From the NCBI GenBank assembly GCA_026994125.1, contig JALWRJ010000107.1:1-7867 (forward strand): a stretch of 7,867 nt of DNA. The letters are read 5' to 3'. Under the pieces are notes generated by a model. The model was not told the DNA's origin and did not search any database. It saw only the letters and a program-made list of their open reading frames with translations. Numbering within the stretch: the stretch's first letter is position 1; the number at the start of each line of letters is the position of its first letter. The DNA comes from Cyclobacteriaceae bacterium (GTDB lineage: Bacteria > Bacteroidota > Bacteroidia > Cytophagales > Cyclobacteriaceae). Position numbers and translations under genes: made by a program. Below, in pieces: positions 1-6,480 of this stretch.

Positions 1-183
1 TGTTAGAAATAACGTTTATGCATTAAATACTTGGTTAATTAATTGAATTGCACTTTTAGATTGATTTTATCATACGGATAAATCGAAATAAGGACTAAAT
101 AACCGTTTTGAATTTACTATTGTTTTAGTGAGATATTAGAAAAGTAATAAATCAAGTACTAATTAAATATAAATTTTTAAGTT
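1..183 (+). promoter_or_regulatory. AT-rich leader upstream of the SusE/F-like gene
   Basis: This stretch is rich in A and T and has stops in all frames, so no upstream gene end can be recognised. It presumably holds the promoter and 5' leader of the lipoprotein gene that starts at 184. The best match to the Bacteroidota -7 element (TAnnTTTG) is TACTATTG at 115-122, 7 of 8 positions, but no TTG/TTTG lies at the expected spacing upstream of it. A TTTG at 107-110 is too close to serve. No purine-rich ribosome binding site precedes the ATG, which is normal for this phylum. I see no convincing hairpin or operator here. The regulatory role is inferred from position only. Confidence 0.35.
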
Positions 184-1686
184 ATGAAAAATGTAAATAG
201 AATTTTAAGTATGTTGCTTGGGGTTGCGCTTATTTTTGGTGCCACCTCATGTAAAAAAGACGAACCCAACATTGGGGGCGGAGGTGGAGATATACCTGTT
301 GCCGATGGGTTTTATCTGGCTAAAAAAGGGGAGAACCCTGATGCCAATGCACAACTTGTTGCCGCAAAGGTTGATGCACCTTCTTTCTCGGCTATGGACA
401 GAGAGGGTTTTGTTCAAGGATACATGTATTTAACGGCTGGTGATTATTCTTTAGTTGAGATTAAAGACAAGTCTGTGCTTAACACGTTTGGTGGAACTCA
501 ATCTACAGTTTCGGGATCGGATGTACGTAACCCTGAATGTGATGCAAACACATCAAGTTATGAGCTTGTTGCAGCAAAACTGGACGGAGATGCCTTTAAA
601 ATTGCTAAAGATGGATTGTATGTAGTTGGATATGATGCTACGCTTGAAGAAATTATTTTTGATGAGATAGAATCGGTTGGCATAATTGGAGCGGCAACGC
701 CCGGAGGTTGGAGTGCTGATACTCCTTTAACCGGTAGCGTAACAGCTGATGGTGGCGAATGGAAAGTGGAAGGAGTTACTATTGATGTAGGTGAGATGAA
801 ATTCAGGTTCAATTGTCGTTGGGCTATTGATCGTAGAATTGACCCCGGTAAAGACTTTGCCAATGATAATGGGTATTCAATGTTTACTAATTATGGAGGA
901 AGTTTTGATAATTTACAACCCGGTAACGAAGGGCCAAATATTAATGTAACTGAATATGCAGTATATACCGTTACATTTTCTTGGGTTCCTGGTACGGGTG
1001 TATCGGCTACTTTAACTAAAACAGGTGAAGCAACTCCTAAACCTGACTACCCAAGTGAGTTATATATGGTTGGCGGTTCTATTGGTGGATGGGATTGGAA
1101 TGCTAATGGTGTACAATTAATACCTGTACATAGCAACCCTCATTTATTTTGGAGAATAGTATGGATAGACCCTGCATTAGCTGATCCAGGAATAAAATTT
1201 GCTCCAGTATTAGATTGGAATGGAGATTTTGGTAAAACGGGTGACGCTACTAATGGTGTTTTTGCTAAAGGAACTGAGAATGTGCCACCACCAGCAACGG
1301 CTGGCTATTATATGGTGGTTGTAAACTTAGAAAAAGATGCAGAAACAATTGAAGTTAACCCTCCCACTATTTACGGAATTGGGGATGCTTTTGGTAGCTG
1401 GGATGCAGAGGTTGCTGCAAACCTGTTTACTGTTGACAATGCAAATAAAGTAGTAAATTCGCCTGCTTTCACAGCTGATGGCGATTTAAGAATGTATGTT
1501 ACTGCCTCTACTTTAAAAGCAATTGGTACGGATCCTGCTGTAGAATGGTGGCAAGCAGAATTTATAGTATTATCTGATGGCACCATAGAATATCGTGGAA
1601 CTGGTAACGACCAAGCTCGTACTGGAGTTACGGCAGGCCAAACTGTATCATTAGATTTTATTGATGGTACCGGAACCATCCAATAA
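184..1686 (+). CDS. SusE/SusF-family outer-membrane starch-binding lipoprotein
   Basis: This 500-residue protein is probably a cell-surface lipoprotein that binds starch for the adjacent SusCD importer. Residues 1-22 form a lipoprotein signal ending in the lipobox GATSC, with Cys23 as the lipidated residue. The following KKDE (24-27) fits the charged Bacteroidota surface-export signal, and a glycine-rich linker covers 31-35. Residues about 41-163 contain two related segments sharing LVAAK(V/L)D. Three further beta-rich modules resemble SusE/SusF carbohydrate-binding domains: about 165-280 (GIIGAATPGGW, W176), 291-392 (LYMVGGSIGGWDW, W303 and W305) and 394-500 (IYGIGDAFGSWD, W406). SusE and SusF of Bacteroides bind starch through aromatic residues in such modules, so these tryptophans are candidate contacts. 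There is no catalytic signature. The gene lies before susC, separated by a terminator, whereas susE and susF classically follow susD. Family assignment is firm; calling it E or F is not possible. Confidence 0.85.
   Translation: MKNVNRILSMLLGVALIFGATSCKKDEPNIGGGGGDIPVADGFYLAKKGENPDANAQLVAAKVDAPSFSAMDREGFVQGYMYLTAGDYSLVEIKDKSVLNTFGGTQSTVSGSDVRNPECDANTSSYELVAAKLDGDAFKIAKDGLYVVGYDATLEEIIFDEIESVGIIGAATPGGWSADTPLTGSVTADGGEWKVEGVTIDVGEMKFRFNCRWAIDRRIDPGKDFANDNGYSMFTNYGGSFDNLQPGNEGPNINVTEYAVYTVTFSWVPGTGVSATLTKTGEATPKPDYPSELYMVGGSIGGWDWNANGVQLIPVHSNPHLFWRIVWIDPALADPGIKFAPVLDWNGDFGKTGDATNGVFAKGTENVPPPATAGYYMVVVNLEKDAETIEVNPPTIYGIGDAFGSWDAEVAANLFTVDNANKVVNSPAFTADGDLRMYVTASTLKAIGTDPAVEWWQAEFIVLSDGTIEYRGTGNDQARTGVTAGQTVSLDFIDGTGTIQ
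346..672 (+). repeat. Intragenic tandem duplication in the SusE/F-like gene
   Basis: Two protein segments about 70 residues apart align: residues about 57-93 and 127-163 share LVAAKVD / LVAAKLD, then a Phe, then G(F/L)Y-like and GY positions, and a Glu-rich end. The similarity is still visible in DNA: 355-376 and 565-586 both read CTTGTTGC, one variable base, then GCAAA. This indicates an old internal duplication of a small beta-rich unit in front of the three glycan-binding modules. The exact edges are estimated by eye. Confidence 0.5.
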
Positions 1687-1693
1687 CAAACAT

Positions 1694-1729
1694 AAAAAAG
1701 GCATTGGTGTTTTCCAATGCCTTTTTTTT
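1694..1729 (+). terminator. Rho-independent terminator after the SusE/F-like gene
   Basis: A perfect 8 bp stem, GGCATTGG (1700-1707) with CCAATGCC (1714-1721), closes a 6 nt loop TGTTTT and is followed by eight T residues (1722-1729). Six A residues at 1694-1699 precede the stem, so the hairpin can extend into A-T pairs and may also terminate transcription coming from the other strand. It lies 13 nt after the stop codon of the lipoprotein gene and should largely separate it from susC. Confidence 0.92.
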
Positions 1730-1742
1730 ACTAAACCATCTA

Positions 1743-1772
1743 TTTATTTCGGTTAAGGAAGTCCTTAATTTG
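1743..1772 (+). promoter_or_regulatory. Candidate susC promoter (Bacteroidota type)
   Basis: TTAATTTG at 1765-1772 matches the Bacteroidota -7 consensus TAnnTTTG at all but one fixed position. A TTTA at 1743-1746, 18 nt upstream, could stand for the TTTG-like -33 element. Transcription would then begin near 1778, leaving a leader of about 20 nt before the ATG at 1801. Its placement after a strong terminator and before susC supports the need for a promoter here. The -33 match is imperfect, so the exact element is tentative. Confidence 0.45.
1753..1768. promoter_or_regulatory. Perfect palindrome, candidate operator over the susC promoter
   Basis: TTAAGGA (1753-1759) and TCCTTAA (1762-1768) are exact reverse complements separated by AG. 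The palindrome fills the spacer of the candidate promoter and overlaps its -7 element, the classical place for a dimeric repressor site. No T tract follows it and its loop would be only 2 nt, so it is not a terminator. Sus-like loci outside gut Bacteroides are often controlled by LacI-type or other dimeric regulators, but no regulator gene is present in this window, so the binding protein is unknown. Confidence 0.45.
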
Positions 1773-1800
1773 CATATCAGAATTTAAATTTTAAAGGGAG

Positions 1801-4773
1801 ATGCAACAACATTTACGTTTAAATCCGGGAAAACAAATCAACTGGGTGATTAACCTTGTTTTTTTTGTTTTGCTGAGTGTAATTTATGTGCCTGTTTTGG
1901 CACAAAGCCAACAGGTGTCTGGCCAGGTAAAGGATACCAATGGCGATGCGGTTCCGGGTGCTACAGTAGTCGAAAAAGGAACTCAAAACGGAGTGATTAC
2001 CGATATGGATGGTAATTTTAAGATTAATGTTACGAGCAATAACGCAGTGTTAACTGTTTCGTTTGTAGGCTATAAAAACGCAGAGGTATCCGTTGGGAGT
2101 CGTACAAACTTAGCTATTGTACTCGAAGAAGACATTGAACAATTGGCCGAAGTTGTAGTTATTGGTTATGGATCTGTTGAGAAAAAAGATGTAACCGGTA
2201 CTGTGGCTAAGGTAGAAGAGAAAGAATTTAATAAAGGAATTATAGGCTCGCCAGATAAATTGCTTACAGGTAAAGTGGCAGGCCTGCAAATAGAAGCAGG
2301 TGGAGAACCCGGTTCAGGAACAGCTATCAGGTTAAGGGGAATTTCCATAAATGGCCAAAATCCATTATTTGTAGTTGATGGTGTACCTCTAAGCGAGGGG
2401 GGCGTTACCGGAGGAAGAAACCCGCTAAACTTTATGAACCCGGCTGATGTTGAATCCGTTACCGTGCTAAAGGATGCATCGGCTGCCGCAATTTATGGTT
2501 CGCGTGGAGCAAATGGGGTTATTATAATTACTACCAAAAAAGGTAAGCAAGGAAAGCCTAAAATAACCTACGATGGCTTTTACTCCATTTCTAAGTTTAC
2601 TAAAAAAATTGATGTGCTTACCCCCAGCCAATATAGAGATGCCATTTTTGATAAGGCTCCTCAGGAACTTAACAATTTAGGAGATGCAAATACTAATTGG
2701 GTTGATGAAGTGTTACAAATAGCACAAGGTCAAAATCATAACATAGCAGTATCAGGCGCTACTACCAAAACTACTTATTTTGCCTCTTTTAATTATTTAG
2801 ATAATAAAGGAGTTATGCGAAATACGCGTAACCAAAATACTACGCTTTCTCTCAAGTTAAGTCAAAAGCTCTTTAATGATAACCTCTCCATTTCTTTAAA
2901 TACTAAAAATGGGTTTACTAAGGATTTATTTGGACCAAATGTAATTGGAAGTGCGCTTCGATTTGATCCTACAAGACCTGTTTTTGATGATACCGATCCT
3001 CAATTTGGGGGCTATTATCAATGGAGCGATGCCTTAGCCGTTAATAACCCGGTAGCAACACAGGATTTAAACGATCAAAGTGGTAAAACTTTCCGCTCGC
3101 TTAGCAATGTAGAATTGGTATATAAATTACCTTTTGTAAATGGGTTATCCTTAAAGGCTAACCTAGGTTATGACCGAAACGATGGTTCATACCATGGAGT
3201 TACAAGTGAGTTTGAAAAGGGAAACGCTGTTAATAATCGTGGTATAAGTGTAACAGACCAAACTCAATTGCGTACCAGTTTACTTTCGGAATTTTATGCT
3301 AATTATACAACCGATTTTAACGGTAGTAAAAGTAAACTGGAAGCAGTAGCCGGTTATTCATGGCAAAATTTCAAAAGCGATTTTACACAGTTATCCGGTT
3401 TTAATGCAGTAGAACAAAATGGCAAATTAATTCCAACTGATACTACAAATACAAAACCGTACTCTGTTGAAAATAGGCTTATTTCTTTCTTTGGTAGAGC
3501 AAGTTTTGATTATCAGGGCAAATATTTAGTAACTGCTTCACTTCGAAGAGACGGATCTACTAGGTTTGGCGAAAGCAATAGATGGGGGTGGTTTCCATCA
3601 GCAGCTGTTGCATGGAGGATTCTAAACGAAGATTTTGCAGCCGGTTTGACAAATGTATTTTCTGATTTGAAACTTAGGGTTGGATATGGTGTTACCGGTA
3701 ATCAGGAAATACCAGATTATAGGTATTCTACTTTTTATAAGTTTGGACAACCTACGGCTGCCTATCAGTTTGGAAACGAATTTGTAAATACGTTACGCCC
3801 TAAAGGAGTTGACCCTGACATTAAATGGGAGGAAACAGTTTCTACCAACTTTGGCCTGGATGCCGGGTTGTTCGCAGGTAAAGTTAATTTGTCCTTAGAG
3901 TATTATATTAAAAATGTAAATGATTTACTATTCGAAGTTGCTGTGCCAGCGGGAAGCAATTTATCCGACAAAGTGTTAACCAACATTGGCCAGGTAGAGA
4001 ATAAAGGCTTTGAAGTAACCTTAAATACGGTAGTTTACGATAGAGATAATTTTGATTGGGATTTAGCCTTTAACTTTGCGACCAATAAAAATGTGGTTAA
4101 AAAAATTGATAATAATACCGACCCCAATTTTGGCGGGTATGATGTTACAGGTATTGCAGGAGATGTAGGCCAAACCATTCAGGTGCTGAAAGCCGGAGAA
4201 GAAGCTTTTGCATTTAAAACGTATGAGCAAAATTACGATGCCAATGGAAATCCCGTAGTAGGTACAAAACTAGAAATGTATAAAGATCAAAATGGTGATG
4301 GCCAAATTAACGAGCTTGATTTAGTTGTTGGAAAAAGCCCAAACCCTAAATTAATCATGGGATTAACTTCAAATATGCGATTCAAATCGTGGGATTTATC
4401 TTTTACGCTCCGAAGCAACATTGGTAATTATGTATATAATAATGTTTCTTCAAGTATGGGTTACTTTGATTTATTAACCGATAGAGTTACTAATAATATC
4501 CATATTTCAGCCTACAGAACTAATTTTAAAACGCGGCAGTTACATTCTGATTATTATGTGGAGAATGCTTCATTTTTAAAATTAGATAACATTACACTGG
4601 GCTACAATTTCAGCAAGGTTAAATTTGCAAGAATTAAAGCCTATATTACCGCACAAAATGTATTTACCTTATCCGGGTATTCAGGTGTAGAACCTGAAAT
4701 ATTTAGTGGTGTAGATAATAATTTATACCCTCGTTCTACCACAGTAGTACTTGGAGTAAACGCAAACTTTTAA
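1801..4773 (+). CDS. susC: SusC-family TonB-dependent outer-membrane transporter
   Basis: This 990-residue protein is the outer-membrane barrel that imports oligosaccharides, probably maltooligosaccharides, using TonB-ExbBD energy, with SusD as its lid. Residues 1-34 form a signal peptide, likely cut after VLA (34). A carboxypeptidase-regulatory-like domain spans about 39-108 (VSGQVKD, VPGATV, DMDGNF, VSFVGY). The SusC hallmark EVVVIGYGSVEKKDVTG occupies 117-133. The plug domain runs about 145-248, with LRGISINGQNPLFVVDGVP and LKDASAAAIYGSRGANGVI. The rest is the 22-strand-type barrel, including DQNGDGQIN late in the chain and ending in the terminal Phe typical of barrel insertion signals. 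There is no STN signalling domain, so it does not look like an anti-sigma-coupled receptor. Length is normal and the frame is intact. An in-frame TAA at 1792-1794 leaves this ATG as the only sensible start; GGGAG abuts it, too close for a normal Shine-Dalgarno. It forms an operon with susD. Starch specificity is inferred from neighbours. Confidence 0.96.
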   Translation: MQQHLRLNPGKQINWVINLVFFVLLSVIYVPVLAQSQQVSGQVKDTNGDAVPGATVVEKGTQNGVITDMDGNFKINVTSNNAVLTVSFVGYKNAEVSVGSRTNLAIVLEEDIEQLAEVVVIGYGSVEKKDVTGTVAKVEEKEFNKGIIGSPDKLLTGKVAGLQIEAGGEPGSGTAIRLRGISINGQNPLFVVDGVPLSEGGVTGGRNPLNFMNPADVESVTVLKDASAAAIYGSRGANGVIIITTKKGKQGKPKITYDGFYSISKFTKKIDVLTPSQYRDAIFDKAPQELNNLGDANTNWVDEVLQIAQGQNHNIAVSGATTKTTYFASFNYLDNKGVMRNTRNQNTTLSLKLSQKLFNDNLSISLNTKNGFTKDLFGPNVIGSALRFDPTRPVFDDTDPQFGGYYQWSDALAVNNPVATQDLNDQSGKTFRSLSNVELVYKLPFVNGLSLKANLGYDRNDGSYHGVTSEFEKGNAVNNRGISVTDQTQLRTSLLSEFYANYTTDFNGSKSKLEAVAGYSWQNFKSDFTQLSGFNAVEQNGKLIPTDTTNTKPYSVENRLISFFGRASFDYQGKYLVTASLRRDGSTRFGESNRWGWFPSAAVAWRILNEDFAAGLTNVFSDLKLRVGYGVTGNQEIPDYRYSTFYKFGQPTAAYQFGNEFVNTLRPKGVDPDIKWEETVSTNFGLDAGLFAGKVNLSLEYYIKNVNDLLFEVAVPAGSNLSDKVLTNIGQVENKGFEVTLNTVVYDRDNFDWDLAFNFATNKNVVKKIDNNTDPNFGGYDVTGIAGDVGQTIQVLKAGEEAFAFKTYEQNYDANGNPVVGTKLEMYKDQNGDGQINELDLVVGKSPNPKLIMGLTSNMRFKSWDLSFTLRSNIGNYVYNNVSSSMGYFDLLTDRVTNNIHISAYRTNFKTRQLHSDYYVENASFLKLDNITLGYNFSKVKFARIKAYITAQNVFTLSGYSGVEPEIFSGVDNNLYPRSTTVVLGVNANF

Positions 4774-4783
4774 TTAGGTAACA

Positions 4784-6373
4784 ATGAAAAAATTAATAGT
4801 AATATTACTTAGTTTTTCGGCCATATCTTGTACCGATTTAAATTTGAAACCTTCCGATGCAGATGTAGATGCAGTTGTTTTTAAGGATGGAGAAGCCTAT
4901 CGCTCTTACCTGGCTAAAGTTTATGGAGCATTTAGCTTAACCGGCCAAATTGGCCCCCATGGAGATGGCGATATTTCAATAGTTAATGATGAAGGTTTTA
5001 CCAGTTATATAAGAGCCTATTGGAAAGCACAGGAATTAACCACAGATGAAGCCGTAATTGCCTGGACTGATGCCGGAATTAGAGATTTACATGCCATGTC
5101 GTGGAGTTCAGAGAATCAGTTTGTTAGAGTATTATATTATAGAATATTTTACATCATAGCTTATTCTAATGATTTCTTAGCGCAATCAACGCCAGAACTC
5201 TTAGATGAACGAGGAATTAGCGACCAATGGAAAACAGAGATAGCCACCTATAGAGCCGAAGTACGGTTTTTAAGAGCGTTAGCCTATTGGCATGCACTAG
5301 ATTTATTTAGAAATGTTCCTCTATTGACAAAAATTAGTACTGAATTACCCTCGCAAGCAACACCTCAAGCGCTTTTCGATTTTATAGTTGCGGAATTAAA
5401 CGAGATTGAGCCATTGATGGTTGACCCTATGCAAAATGAATATGGCAGAGCCGATCGGGCTGCACTTTGGATGCTGCAAGCTAAGCTAAACTTAAATGCT
5501 GAAGTGTACATAAACCAACCTCGGTATTCAGAAGTGATTACCGCAGTTAATAAAATTGTTTCGGCTGGGTATGCACTTCATTCGAATTACAATGAATTAT
5601 TCATGGCCGATAACGATAGGTTGTCTGCCCCGGCCACTACGGCTCCCGAAATAATTTTTGCACTTAACTCTGATGGGCGATATACCAAAAATTGGGGCAA
5701 TACCACTTTCTTAGTACATGCAGCAATTGGTGGTAGCATGGTCGCAACCGATTATGGCGTAGGTGGCGGCTGGGCAGGCATTAGAACCACTAAAAACATG
5801 GTTGGAAAATTTGGTGACCCTCTAAATTCTTCAACTTGGGATCCCCGTAATGTATTTTATACCAATGGGCAAAACCTGGAAATAAACGACATAGGTACAT
5901 TTGAAGATGGCTTTGCCGTACCCAAATTTGTAAATGTTACATCGCAGGGTCAGCCGGGAGTAGATACTGATTTCCCCGATACTGATAATCCCATCTTTAG
6001 GCTGGCCGATGCCTATTTAATGTATGCCGAAGCTGTATTACGTGGTGGGGCAGGAGGTGATGTAACTACGGCTTTAGGTTACATAAATGCCTTACGTCAA
6101 AGAGCCTATGGAGATAACTCAGGCGATATTACTGCCTCGGAGCTTACCCTCGATTTTATTTTGGACGAACGTGTTCGCGAGATGTATTGGGAAATGACCC
6201 GTAGGCAGGATTTAATACGTTATGGAAAATTTATTGGCGCAAACCAAGAAGTGTGGCCTTGGAAAGGCGATGTGAAAGAAGGGGCTAAGGTGGATGATAA
6301 ATACATTATTTTCCCTATTCCCGCTTCCGATTTAAATGTAAACGAAAAATTGGTTCAAAACCCGGGGTATTAA
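4784..6373 (+). CDS. susD: SusD-family starch-binding outer-membrane lipoprotein
   Basis: This 529-residue lipoprotein is the glycan-capturing lid of the SusC barrel. Residues 1-15 are a short lipoprotein signal, with SAISC placing the lipidated residue at Cys16. The N-terminal SusD region includes TTDEAVIAWTDAG (87-98); W94 lies where starch-type SusD proteins carry an aromatic glycan contact, though that alignment is by eye. The helical TPR-like scaffold is marked by YRAEVRFLRALAYWHALDLF (156-175) and the RxADRAALWMLQAKL stretch (222-236). The C-terminal family signatures are present: LADAYLMYAEA (407-417), INALRQRAYG (434-443), LDERVREMYWEMTRRQDLIRYGKF (460-483) and the ending FPIPASDLNVN...QNPGY. 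The length is usual. It starts 10 nt after the susC stop with no promoter between them, so the two are co-transcribed and probably form a fixed complex. Starch or maltooligosaccharide as ligand is inferred from the SusE/F-like and GH13 neighbours. Confidence 0.96.
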   Translation: MKKLIVILLSFSAISCTDLNLKPSDADVDAVVFKDGEAYRSYLAKVYGAFSLTGQIGPHGDGDISIVNDEGFTSYIRAYWKAQELTTDEAVIAWTDAGIRDLHAMSWSSENQFVRVLYYRIFYIIAYSNDFLAQSTPELLDERGISDQWKTEIATYRAEVRFLRALAYWHALDLFRNVPLLTKISTELPSQATPQALFDFIVAELNEIEPLMVDPMQNEYGRADRAALWMLQAKLNLNAEVYINQPRYSEVITAVNKIVSAGYALHSNYNELFMADNDRLSAPATTAPEIIFALNSDGRYTKNWGNTTFLVHAAIGGSMVATDYGVGGGWAGIRTTKNMVGKFGDPLNSSTWDPRNVFYTNGQNLEINDIGTFEDGFAVPKFVNVTSQGQPGVDTDFPDTDNPIFRLADAYLMYAEAVLRGGAGGDVTTALGYINALRQRAYGDNSGDITASELTLDFILDERVREMYWEMTRRQDLIRYGKFIGANQEVWPWKGDVKEGAKVDDKYIIFPIPASDLNVNEKLVQNPGY

Positions 6374-6426
6374 TGTTAATTTACTCGTGTAGTCTTCATA
6401 AATTGTTACTCGATTAATTAATAGTT

Positions 6427-6460
6427 GGCAGTGTAGGAAGTAGCCTGCACTGCCTTTTTT
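6427..6460 (+). terminator. Rho-independent terminator of the susCD unit
   Basis: GGCAGTGTAGG (6427-6437) pairs with CCTGCACTGCC (6444-6454) to give an 11 bp stem with one T-G wobble, around a 6 nt loop AAGTAG, followed by six T residues (6455-6460). It begins 53 nt after the susD stop codon. The stem is strong enough to end most susCD transcripts before the amylase gene, although some readthrough cannot be excluded. Confidence 0.9.
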
Positions 6461-6461
6461 A

Positions 6462-6469
6462 TACCTTTG
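6462..6469 (+). promoter_or_regulatory. Candidate -7 element of the amylase gene
   Basis: TACCTTTG matches the Bacteroidota -7 consensus TAnnTTTG exactly. It begins two bases after the T tract of the susCD terminator, and its end is 11 nt before the amylase ATG, so a transcript would start only a few nucleotides before the start codon. No TTG is found at the usual 17-23 nt upstream; that interval falls in the terminator hairpin. The element may be real but weak, may depend on an activator, or may be a chance match. Confidence 0.4.
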
Positions 6470-6480
6470 AAATAATTGTC

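Noticed and set aside
35..44. TTAATTAAT upstream of the SusE/F-like gene, repeated at 6414-6422 before the susCD terminator
   Set aside because: It is a short AT-only palindrome expected by chance in such AT-rich spacers, and its second copy lies upstream of a terminator rather than next to a start site.
78..176. Loose similarity between ATAAATC...ACTAAATAA near 78-102 and ATAAATC...ACTAATTAAAT near 147-170
   Set aside because: It needs gaps and rests on A/T-rich bases, so it is not distinguishable from background composition.
558..863. Minus-strand open frames within the SusE/F-like gene (also at 1371-1679) and within susC (2166-2348), and a + frame at 218-433
   Set aside because: All lie in shadow of well-supported coding frames and encode low-complexity, unrecognisable peptides.
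1846..1848. GTG at codon 16 as an alternative susC start
   Set aside because: It would remove the positively charged N-region of the signal peptide; the ATG at 1801 gives a complete signal sequence.
2396..2402. A run of six G in the susC plug region, considered as a phase-variable tract
   Set aside because: Six bases is short for slipped-strand switching, the frame is intact, and it encodes a Gly-Gly loop that tolerates such codons.
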